A model generated the notes under the pieces. That model worked only from the letters and a program-made list of their open reading frames with translations. It was not told where the DNA came from and searched no databases. A stretch of DNA of 64,000 nt from Paraburkholderia edwinii (GTDB lineage Bacteria; Pseudomonadota; Gammaproteobacteria; Burkholderiales; Burkholderiaceae). The stretch lies in assembly GCF_019428685.1 (NCBI RefSeq), contig NZ_CP080095.1, forward strand, positions 3,286,001-3,350,000, in the 5' to 3' direction. Positions 49,294 through 56,511 of this stretch are shown piece after piece. A program made the position numbers and the translations under genes. The stretch's first letter is position 1. Each line of letters opens with the position of its first letter.

Positions 49294-50141
49294 GCGTTGT
49301 GTTGCGCGAGAAAGTCCGCGAAATGGCTTCGCTCCTCGCGGCCCATCCACGTATTGATTTCCCAGAGATCGGCCACCGGTGCGCCCGTAAACGGCAAGGT
49401 ATGCAGATAGCCGTCGGGGCCGAACTCGGGCGTCATGGTCGTTTCAGCGTAGCCGTTGGCAAGTTGCGCGCTCCACAGCAGTTCCCAGATACGCCGGTGC
49501 GACGCGAGGCAGTCCGCGTACTCGGGCGCGGCCGGATGCGGCACCTGCGGACCTTGCGGATAACCGACGCGCCCGTGCACGTGGTGGGCATGCGGCGCGA
49601 GTTCGACAAGCGTGTCCCACTCGCTATCGAGCAGCCGTTCGCAGACGACCGCCCAATGACTGAAGTCGCAAGTCAGCTTCAGTTGCGGCACCGCGCGCAC
49701 GACATCGCGCGTGATCCATGGATTGAAGAATGAGCGGCCACGGTGCGTTTCGAAGCTGCAGGGCACACCATGCTTTGCTTCGAGTTCGAGCGCGCGCGCG
49801 AAGAAATCGATTTGCACCGGCGCGGACCACGCATCGCAGCCGGCGATCACATTGCAAAAGCGCGGCCGTAATGGCTTTGCCCAGATCAGCTTCGCCTCGA
49901 GATCGCGCAAATGGTCGACGGGCGTCGCGCTGCGCTCGGGTACATAGCTGCCGGCGGTGGTGATCTCCGCGATAAAGTCGAGCCCTTCGTCGGCAATCGC
50001 GCGCGCAAAGCGATTGCGCTCAGCTTCGCCGGCCGGCACCTGCGCCTCGATACCGTCGAACTTCGCCGCTCTCACCAGGGCGCCCGCTTCGTGCGGGCCG
50101 CCGGTGAATCCCCAGAACGTCTTGAACAGCGCGAAACGCAT
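49275..50141 (-). CDS. Xylose-isomerase-like TIM-barrel protein (sugar phosphate isomerase/epimerase family)
   Basis: A 288-residue protein of the AP-endonuclease-2/xylose isomerase-like fold. Strand ends carry typical metal-ligand positions: FETHRG (Glu, about 155), TCDFSHW (Asp and His, about 185), HHVHGRVG (His, about 213) and MTPEFGP (Glu, about 256). No signal peptide. AAGGAC precedes the ATG at 50141. First gene of the unit with the oxygenase (19-bp overlap) and divergent from a winged-helix regulator gene. The reaction is unknown; such enzymes isomerise or cleave small polar metabolites, and one could process the oxygenase product. Confidence 0.85.
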   Translation of the reverse strand: MRFALFKTFWGFTGGPHEAGALVRAAKFDGIEAQVPAGEAERNRFARAIADEGLDFIAEITTAGSYVPERSATPVDHLRDLEAKLIWAKPLRPRFCNVIAGCDAWSAPVQIDFFARALELEAKHGVPCSFETHRGRSFFNPWITRDVVRAVPQLKLTCDFSHWAVVCERLLDSEWDTLVELAPHAHHVHGRVGYPQGPQVPHPAAPEYADCLASHRRIWELLWSAQLANGYAETTMTPEFGPDGYLHTLPFTGAPVADLWEINTWMGREERSHFADFLAQHNACLTTR

Positions 50142-50157
50142 CGTCGTCCTTTTTATG

Positions 50158-50201
50158 TGCAAAATTGCATGCAATACTACATGTTAAACACGACGCGTCA
50201 A
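50158..50201 (-). promoter_or_regulatory. Promoter and operator of the isomerase-oxygenase operon
   Basis: Minus strand TTGACG (50201-50196), 16 bases, TAGTAT (50179-50174). Overlapping inverted repeats TGCAA-AA-TTGCA (50158-50169) and the 12-base palindrome ATTGCATGCAAT (50164-50175) cover the region from the -10 to the start point, where a repressor would act. The divergent winged-helix protein is the obvious candidate. Confidence 0.6.
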
Positions 50202-50298
50202 AAAACATTTCCCGTGTTATCGCGTGCCTTGGCGGCACGCCCGTTTTGCGGGCCTGTTCGCACGTAAACTGTGCACGTCTCCTTGTGCTGGTGAATCG

Positions 50299-50673
50299 AT
50301 GAAGAAAAAAATAGCCCGGGCCAAAGCGCAGGCCGTCGCTCGCGCCATCCTCGACATGGACTTCGAATGGTCCACGCAATTCGGCGAGCTGGGGCTCGCC
50401 GACCTGAATTACAGCGATCTCTTCTGCCAGATGTGGGCCGACCCGCAGGAGCAGTTCGCGAAAACCGCGCTTTACGATTTCATGCCTGGCGTAAGCCGCC
50501 GGACGGCAGTCCGTTATGTGCAGCAGCTGATCGATGCGGGCTGGCTAACCGAAACGAGCGCGGCGCATGATCGCCGCATCAAGCATGTGCGCCTGGCCTC
50601 GGCGATCGAGGAACGGCTCGAGCAGTTCCTTGCATTTGTCCATCAGCGCTTCTCTACGCTCGATCGATCGTAA
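50299..50673 (+). CDS. Winged-helix transcriptional regulator (MarR-like)
   Basis: A 124-residue protein with an N-terminal basic helix (MKKKIARAKAQAVARAILD) and a winged helix (SRRTAVRYVQQLIDAGWLTETSAAHDRRIKHVRLA, about residues 65-100), then a C-terminal helix. The arrangement recalls MarR-type or related small regulators. The start at 50299 is preceded by GGTGA. It is divergent from the isomerase-oxygenase operon and 60 bp before the sigma-54 promoter of the binding-protein gene, and it probably controls the oxygenase operon. Confidence 0.75.
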   Translation: MKKKIARAKAQAVARAILDMDFEWSTQFGELGLADLNYSDLFCQMWADPQEQFAKTALYDFMPGVSRRTAVRYVQQLIDAGWLTETSAAHDRRIKHVRLASAIEERLEQFLAFVHQRFSTLDRS

Positions 50674-50731
50674 GCGGCGCGTCGCGACATCGTTTCGGCG
50701 GCTGCCGCGAACGCGCACATGCAGGTACCGC

Positions 50732-50749
50732 CTGGCATGCTTCTGGCTT
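50732..50749 (+). promoter_or_regulatory. Sigma-54 (-24/-12) promoter of the guanidine binding-protein gene
   Basis: CTGGCATGCTTCTGGCTT: GG (50734-50735) and GC (50746-50747) are 10 bases apart, with two mismatches to the consensus elsewhere. The predicted start near 50759 is 35 bases before the riboswitch, nearly the same geometry as at the degradation operon. The transcript would begin with CCCGAGAGGTGCG (50759-50771). Confidence 0.65.
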
Positions 50750-50793
50750 CGCGCAACACCCGAGAGGTGCGGCACCGTCGCATCTTAGGGATG

Positions 50794-50913
50794 CTAGGGT
50801 TCCGGTTCGTCATGCGAACGTCTGGTCCGAGAGCAGCCCGGTGCGCCGGTGAAGCGAACCCGCAGTCAATGCTTCGCAGGCCGCACTACACGGCGGGACA
50901 AAAGCCCGGGAGA
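50794..50913 (+). promoter_or_regulatory. Guanidine-I (ykkC) riboswitch for the binding-protein gene
   Basis: Conserved blocks CTAGGGTTCCGG (50794-50805), CTGGTCCGAGAGC (about 50822-50834) and ACGGCGGGACAAAAGCCCGG with GAG following (about 50890-50912). This is the second copy in the window, on the opposite strand. The start codon of the controlled gene lies 160 bases downstream. Confidence 0.95.
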
Positions 50914-51073
50914 TCCGCGATGGCGACGATAACGGCCGCCGTCGTGCCTCTCCGTGGCCGGTCCCATGCAATGCAGGAAACCGGTCATGACGCCGGCACG
51001 CGCACCGAAGCTTGTGTGCGCCGCTTGCGCGATTCATTTCGATAACACTTCACCCGGTCTCCTGGAGCACACA

Positions 51074-52102
51074 ATGAAAGCATTCGAATACGCACGCGCT
51101 CAACTTCTCGCGTCCCGTACGCTGCGGCGCGGCCTTGCCGGCGCGGCCGCCGCCTTCGCAGTCGGCCTGACGTCGGCGTCGGCGCAGGCAGCCGCGCCGC
51201 TGAAAATCGGTTACAGCGACTGGCCTGGCTGGGTGCTGTTCCAGGTCGCGATCGACAAGGGCTGGTTCAAGCAGGAAAACGTCGACGTCGATTTCGAGTG
51301 GTTCGATTACTCGGCGTCGCTCGATGCATTCGCGGCGGGCAAGCTTGACGGCGTCGGCGCGACGAACGGCGACGCGCTCGTCACCGGCGCAAGCGGTGCG
51401 AAGAACGTGATGATCCTGCTGACCGACTATTCGAGCGGCAACGACATGATCGTCGCGAAGCCGTCGACGAAAACGGTCGAGGCGTTGAAAGGCAAGAAGG
51501 TCGGCGTCGAGGTCGGGCTCGTCGATCACCTGCTGCTCGATACGGCGCTCGCGAAACACGGCATGAAAGAGTCGGACCTGACGCTCGTCAACGCGAAGAC
51601 CAACGAATTGCCGCAAGTGCTCGCGTCATCGCAAGACATCGCGGCTGTCGGCGCATGGCAGCCGAATGCCGGCGAAGCGTTGAAACGCGTGCCGGGCGCG
51701 CGTCCGATCTTCACGTCGGCGGACGCGCCGGGGCTCATCTATGACGCGATCACCGTCAATCCGGCGAGCCTCGCGTCGCGCAAGGCGGACTGGGCCAAAG
51801 TGATCAAGGTCTGGTACCGCTGCGTGGCCTACGTGAACGACCCGAAGACGCAGGCGGATGCGGTGAAGATCATGTCGGCGCGCGTCGGCCTCGCGCCCGC
51901 GCAATACCTGCCCTTGCTGAAGGGCACGCATCTGCTCGATGCGGCGGCGGCGAAGAAGGCGTTCGTCAAGGGCGACGGCCTCGATTCGATCTACGGATCG
52001 AGCGCGAACGCGGACAAATTCAACGTGCGCAATGCGGTGTACAAGCAGCCGCAGGATGTGAATGCGTATATCGATCCGGCGCTGACGAACGCGGCGCAAT
52101 GA
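51074..52102 (+). CDS. Periplasmic NitT/TauT-type binding protein, likely for guanidine
   Basis: A 342-residue protein with a long signal peptide (about 38 residues, ending SASAQA) and an NMT1/SsuA-like binding fold (LKIGYSDWPGWVLFQVAIDKGWFKQENVDVDFEWF, DGVGATNGDALV, KKVGVEVGLVDHLLLDTAL). The WPGW segment is common in such binding proteins with aromatic sites. CTGGAG precedes the ATG at 51074. It is alone behind a guanidine-I riboswitch, while the operon with the permease and ATPase, which is also riboswitch-controlled, lacks a binding protein, so the two units complete each other. Confidence 0.92.
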   Translation: MKAFEYARAQLLASRTLRRGLAGAAAAFAVGLTSASAQAAAPLKIGYSDWPGWVLFQVAIDKGWFKQENVDVDFEWFDYSASLDAFAAGKLDGVGATNGDALVTGASGAKNVMILLTDYSSGNDMIVAKPSTKTVEALKGKKVGVEVGLVDHLLLDTALAKHGMKESDLTLVNAKTNELPQVLASSQDIAAVGAWQPNAGEALKRVPGARPIFTSADAPGLIYDAITVNPASLASRKADWAKVIKVWYRCVAYVNDPKTQADAVKIMSARVGLAPAQYLPLLKGTHLLDAAAAKKAFVKGDGLDSIYGSSANADKFNVRNAVYKQPQDVNAYIDPALTNAAQ

Positions 52103-52179
52103 TGATTCACGCAGGCTGACGCGAACCGATATCCCACCGAAGCTGGGAAGCGGCTGCAGACCATCGCTGCCCTTCCCCA

Positions 52180-55100
52180 TCAAGCCATCGGCTGCGCGTC
52201 GAAACTGCCCGCAAACGCCTCGAACCCTTCAACCGGCAACGGGCGGCAGAAGTAATAGCCCTGATACGCATGACACCCGGCGCCCGCGAGAAAATCGCGC
52301 TGCGCTTCGGTCTCGACGCCTTCGGCGATCACGCCAAGACCAAGGCTCTGCGCCAGCGCGACGATCGTCCGCGCGATCACCGCATCGTTCGAATCGACGA
52401 GGATGTCGCGCACAAACGAGCGGTCGATCTTCAACTGATCGAGCGGCAAGCGCTTCAGATACGACAGCGACGAATAGCCGATGCCGAAGTCGTCGAGCGA
52501 GAATACCACGCCTTCGGCCTTTAACGCCGCCATCTTCTCGATGATGTCCTGCACGTTGTCGACGAGCACGCTCTCGGTCAATTCGAGCTTGAGGCGGTGC
52601 GGATTCGCACCGGTGCGATCGAGCACGGCGAGCACCCGTTCGACGAAGCGCGGTTCGCGGAACTGCTGCGCGCTGACGTTCACTGCAATGGTCAGGTGCG
52701 CCATGCCGGGCTGCGTGGCCCATTGCGCGAGCTGCAGGCATGCGGTTTCGAGCACCTTGTCGCCGAGCGCGAGAATCAGCCCCGTCTCTTCGGCAAGCGG
52801 AATGAAGTCGGCCGGCGCGACGATGCCACGCTCCGGATGCTGCCAGCGCACGAGCGCTTCGGCGCCGGTCACGCGGTCGCCGTCGCTGACCTGCGCCTGG
52901 TAGTGGACGAGGAACTGGTCTTCGTCGATCGCGCGGCGCAACGCCGCCTCGAGCGCCGCGCGTTCGACCACCACCGTCTGCATCGCCGGGTCGAAGAAGC
53001 ACATCGCGTTGCGGCCGCGCTCCTTGCACTTGTACATCGCGAGGTCGGCCTGCTTCAGCAGTTCGTCGATCGACGCCTCGTGCCCCTGGAACACGGTCGC
53101 GCCGATGCTCGCGCTGGTCCGGTAGTCGACGCCTTCGAGCTGATACGCCTCGCCGAGCACCGAAAGGATCAGTTCGGCAACCGCCTCGGTCTGGCTCGCG
53201 GCCTCGCCGCGCTCGGCGCTCAGGCTGCCGAGCACGACCACGAATTCATCGCCGCCGACGCGCGCCACCGTGTCGCCCTCGCGCGCGCAGCCCGACAGGC
53301 GCTCGGCGACCTGCTGCAGCAGCAGATCGCCCTTGTCGTGGCCGAGCGTGTCGTTCAGCGTCTTGAAGTTGTCGAGGTCGAGAAAGAGCAGCGCGCCGCA
53401 CGTGCCGGTCTGCGCGCTGACCGCGATGGCCTGCCTCAGCCGGTCCCATAGCAGTCGGCGGTTCGGCAGCCGCGTGAGCGCGTCGAAGAACGCGAGCTCC
53501 TTGATCCGCTCTTCGGCGATCTTGCGTTCGGTGATGTCGTGATGCGTGCCGACATAATGCGTGACCGCGCCGTTGTCGCCGGTCACCGCGGTGATGGTCA
53601 GCCATTTCGGGTAGATGTCGCCGTTCTTGCGGCGATCCCAGATCTCGCCCTGCCAGCCGCCGTCGCGATGAATGGTGTCCCACATCTCGCGATAGAACGC
53701 CTTGTCGTGCCGTCCCGATTGCAGGATGCGCGGCGTGCGGCGCACGACTTCCTCGGCCGTGTAACCGGTGCATTCGGTAAAGGCCGAGTTCACGCGCAGG
53801 ATCGTGCCGTCCGCGTCGGTCACCATCATGCCTTCGAGCGATTCGAATGCGACCGCGGCGATGCGCAGTTCTTCTTCGAAGCGCTTGCGCTCGGTGATGT
53901 CGCGGCCGCTCATGCGAAAGCCGGTGAGCAGGCCCTTCGCGTCGTAGATCGGCACCCACGACACCGACAGCCAGATCAGCGACCCATCCTTGCGGAGGCA
54001 ACGAAATTCGAGGTCGCCGCCGCGCAACCCCTGGCGTCCTTTGAGCAGCTCCGGCGCGACGCGCGGCATGTCTTCCGGATGAATCAGCGTGCCGGCGAAG
54101 TCGTGCATCGCCATACATTCGTCGACGCTGTAGCCCGTGTATTCCTTGACCGACGGGTTGATCCAGCGCGGTTTGCCGTCCGGGCCCCACCACACTTCGA
54201 GGTTGACCGTGCAGTCGGCGATCGCGCGGAACTTCTCTTCGCTTTCGCGCAGTTCGCGCGTCATTGTCGAGGCAAGCCGCATCGCGCGGCTACGGCCCGT
54301 CACCATGATCCATGCGAGCAGCGCGAGCAGCACCGAGAGGCCGCCGCCCGTGCCCGCGATGAGCCATTCGGCGTTGCGGCCGAAGCGCTTCATGAAGCGG
54401 TCCTGCGCGGAAAGCGATAGCGTCCAGTCGTGCCCGTCGACGACCAGATACTCGTGCGCCGAGAGGTCCGAGGGCGCGTGTTGCGTCTGCTGATCCGACG
54501 AGCGGTACAGCAGCGTCGCGGCCGACGGTTCGACGCCGTCGTAAATCGCCAGCGACAGGCCGGGCGGCTCCTCGCCGTAAAGGCTCGCCACCACGTCATG
54601 CATGCGGAATGCCGCATAGACCCAACCGAGCAGATGCGCGCGGCGTTCGGCAACCGTGTCGAGCGGCTGGCCTTGCTGATACACGGGCAGATACATGACA
54701 AAGCCCGGCGCACTCTGCTTGCCGAAATCCGAGGCGAGCGTGACCTTGCCCGAGATCGTCGCGAGCCCGGAATCGCGTGCTTTTTCCATCGCGTCGCGGC
54801 GCACGGGGCTTGCCCATGAATCGAAGCCGATCACGGTGCGCTTGCTGTCGGTAAACGGCAGGCGCTCGATGATCGGCGCATAACTGTCGCGCCGGCCCTC
54901 GGGCATGACCGCGTAGTCGACGCCGGCGGCGCGGCGCATCATCGCCAGATGGCCGGACAGGTCGGCCTGCGGAACCCATTCAATGAGCCCGATCGCCTGC
55001 ATCCCGGCCAGGTTCGCATCGGTATTGACCGCGCTCACATACTCGCGAAAGCGGTCGCGATCGAGCGTGTTGGTCGCCACGAAAAGACCCTGCACGCCGC

Positions 55101-55287
55101 GCAGCATCTGCTCATACGACGCCATGCGCTGTTCGATGCGGCTGACGGCGTCGCCGAGCGCGTACGTGAACTGCGAACGCAATTCGTGCTGCGAAGCATG
55201 GCGCTCGTGGTCCCACACCGTCCACGTCAGCATCAACGCGGAGCACAGGATGACGAGCGGAATCAGGATGAGGCGCGCCCGGTTCAC
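52180..55287 (-). CDS. CHASE-PAS-PAS-GGDEF-EAL c-di-GMP enzyme
   Basis: A 1035-residue inner-membrane signalling protein. Helix 1 (about 5-25), periplasmic CHASE domain (about 40-270), helix 2 (about 310-335), two PAS/PAC units (about 345-465 and 470-590), GGDEF (about 605-760) and EAL (about 775-1025). The GGDEF motif is exact (near 677) with an REGD inhibitory site five residues before it. The EAL domain keeps E (AEALVRW), N (AVNVSAQQF), E (LELTES), DD (LDDFGIGYSS), K (LKIDRSF), E (EGVET) and Q (YQGYY), so both activities look intact. It starts with GTG overlapping the stop of the preceding solute-binding protein by 4 bp, which suggests that protein feeds signals to CHASE. Confidence 0.94.
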   Translation of the reverse strand: MNRARLILIPLVILCSALMLTWTVWDHERHASQHELRSQFTYALGDAVSRIEQRMASYEQMLRGVQGLFVATNTLDRDRFREYVSAVNTDANLAGMQAIGLIEWVPQADLSGHLAMMRRAAGVDYAVMPEGRRDSYAPIIERLPFTDSKRTVIGFDSWASPVRRDAMEKARDSGLATISGKVTLASDFGKQSAPGFVMYLPVYQQGQPLDTVAERRAHLLGWVYAAFRMHDVVASLYGEEPPGLSLAIYDGVEPSAATLLYRSSDQQTQHAPSDLSAHEYLVVDGHDWTLSLSAQDRFMKRFGRNAEWLIAGTGGGLSVLLALLAWIMVTGRSRAMRLASTMTRELRESEEKFRAIADCTVNLEVWWGPDGKPRWINPSVKEYTGYSVDECMAMHDFAGTLIHPEDMPRVAPELLKGRQGLRGGDLEFRCLRKDGSLIWLSVSWVPIYDAKGLLTGFRMSGRDITERKRFEEELRIAAVAFESLEGMMVTDADGTILRVNSAFTECTGYTAEEVVRRTPRILQSGRHDKAFYREMWDTIHRDGGWQGEIWDRRKNGDIYPKWLTITAVTGDNGAVTHYVGTHHDITERKIAEERIKELAFFDALTRLPNRRLLWDRLRQAIAVSAQTGTCGALLFLDLDNFKTLNDTLGHDKGDLLLQQVAERLSGCAREGDTVARVGGDEFVVVLGSLSAERGEAASQTEAVAELILSVLGEAYQLEGVDYRTSASIGATVFQGHEASIDELLKQADLAMYKCKERGRNAMCFFDPAMQTVVVERAALEAALRRAIDEDQFLVHYQAQVSDGDRVTGAEALVRWQHPERGIVAPADFIPLAEETGLILALGDKVLETACLQLAQWATQPGMAHLTIAVNVSAQQFREPRFVERVLAVLDRTGANPHRLKLELTESVLVDNVQDIIEKMAALKAEGVVFSLDDFGIGYSSLSYLKRLPLDQLKIDRSFVRDILVDSNDAVIARTIVALAQSLGLGVIAEGVETEAQRDFLAGAGCHAYQGYYFCRPLPVEGFEAFAGSFDAQPMA

Positions 55288-56141
55288 GGCGGCGGCGTCT
55301 GGAAATCGACCATGGAGTCGGCCAGGTCGGGTTTGAAGTATTTGCGGAAAATCCGCCGCACGGTGCCGTCGGCGCGCATCGCGTCAACGAGCGCGCGCCA
55401 TTTTTTGCGCTGCTCCGCCGACAGCGCCTTCTTCGACATGATGAGGCCGTGCGGCACAGCCGGATCGTTGAATTCGATGATGGTCGTCACGTCGCGAATT
55501 TTCTTCTCGTCGATCACCGGATAGTCGAACGGCTCGATAATCATGCCCTGGATGCGCTTCAGCAGCAGCGCCTGATACAGCGGATCGAGCCCACCCGCCA
55601 GGCTAACACGGTTTTCGGCGCTTAGCGTATCGACGAGATGGTTTGCCGAGTCGCTATAGCGAAAGCTGCGGATCACGCCGAGCTGGAAGCGGTCGTCGTG
55701 CTCGAAGTCGGACAGTGCATGAATGCCGGCGTCCTTGCGCACGAGCAGATAGTACTTGTCGCTGAAGTACCACGCGAACGATGCGTACTGATTGCGCTCG
55801 TCGTTGGTGATGCCGGACAGGCTGAAGTCGAGCGCGCCCGATTCGATCAGCTTCCAGATACGCGCGCGCGACATCAGGCTCACGCGGATCTCGCAGCCGC
55901 TGCGGCGCGCGAGTTCGTCAGCGAAATCCTTGTCGATGCCGGAATCGGTATCGAGCGAATAGAGCAGCCCGTGGTCGTGCAGTGCAAGCGTAAACGGACG
56001 CGTGCAGTCGGGGCCGCCGGCGGCGCGGGCGTCGCCGATGCAAAGCGCGAGAAGCAGACTGAGAAGCAGACTGAGAAGCGGGCTGCGAAGCGGGCTGAGA
56101 AGCGGGCTGAGAAGCGGGCTAGCTAGGACTTGCCGTATCAC
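55284..56141 (-). CDS. Periplasmic SBP_bac_3-type solute-binding protein coupled to the c-di-GMP enzyme
   Basis: A 285-residue protein starting with GTG at 56141, preceded by GGAGG. The signal peptide core is built from repeated S-P-L-L / S-L-L-L units coded by a 12-bp tandem repeat and ends GDARA. The mature part is an SBP_bac_3 fold (FTLALHDHGLLYSLDTDSGIDKDFADELARRSGCEIRVSLMSRARIWKLIESGALDFSLSGIT). No ABC permease or ATPase is adjacent; instead it overlaps the CHASE-GGDEF-EAL gene by 4 bp (GTGA). The likely job is sensing rather than transport. The ligand is unknown. Confidence 0.9.
   Translation of the reverse strand: MIRQVLASPLLSPLLSPLRSPLLSLLLSLLLALCIGDARAAGGPDCTRPFTLALHDHGLLYSLDTDSGIDKDFADELARRSGCEIRVSLMSRARIWKLIESGALDFSLSGITNDERNQYASFAWYFSDKYYLLVRKDAGIHALSDFEHDDRFQLGVIRSFRYSDSANHLVDTLSAENRVSLAGGLDPLYQALLLKRIQGMIIEPFDYPVIDEKKIRDVTTIIEFNDPAVPHGLIMSKKALSAEQRKKWRALVDAMRADGTVRRIFRKYFKPDLADSMVDFQTPPP
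56049..56120 (-). repeat. 12-bp tandem repeat in a signal peptide (6 units)
   Basis: Plus-strand units GAGAAGCAGACT (twice), GAGAAGCGGGCT (three) and GCGAAGCGGGCT (one). On the coding strand each unit gives four residues of the hydrophobic core (SPLL, SLLL or SPLR). Loss or gain of units would change the length of the hydrophobic core by four residues without a frameshift. Confidence 0.9.
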
Positions 56142-56511
56142 TGGGCCTCCGGCGCGGGAAATCGGTCAGATACCGCGATTGTGTGGACGCTTGATGACGG
56201 CTCTGCGGGCGGCCGCGCGGGCCGCTTTGCAGGCCGCTTTGCACGCATAAGCTGTCAGTCACTGCACATCTTCGACGGATCTAGAGTAGAGCCGGCTCGC
56301 GTGGTCGGTCTCCCGCGATTATGCGAAAAGTTGTTCGGACACACGAAACAGGCGGATGCACTTCGGTGCGCACTTGAAGGCCGCCGTCGATCCGTGGTTC
56401 ATTCGCCGTTTCCTCGCGCCGTTTCGTGTTAACGGCAAGCGTTCGCAAATCCTGAAGAGCCGTTCCTCTAATTCACCGTGGACGGCGCGCGGTTGCGCCG
56501 TCCACGCGCGC
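56142..56511. other. Gene-free stretch upstream of the solute-binding protein
   Basis: A 370-bp stretch. It has short GC-rich repeats (GGGCCGCTTTGCAGGCCGCTT near 56219-56240) and the hairpin described next; otherwise nothing identifiable. Confidence 0.45.
56478..56505 (-). terminator. Hairpin directly after the MetX-like gene
   Basis: Eleven-base inverted repeat GTGGACGGCGC / GCGCCGTCCAC, 6 bp past the stop codon. There is no T run on the minus strand, so it may act as a 3' end stabiliser or factor-dependent terminator. Confidence 0.55.

Noticed and set aside
50954..51073. N-terminal extension of the guanidine binding protein
   Set aside because: The frame is open, but the signal peptide and the CTGGAG binding site define the start at 51074, and the upstream part directly follows the riboswitch.
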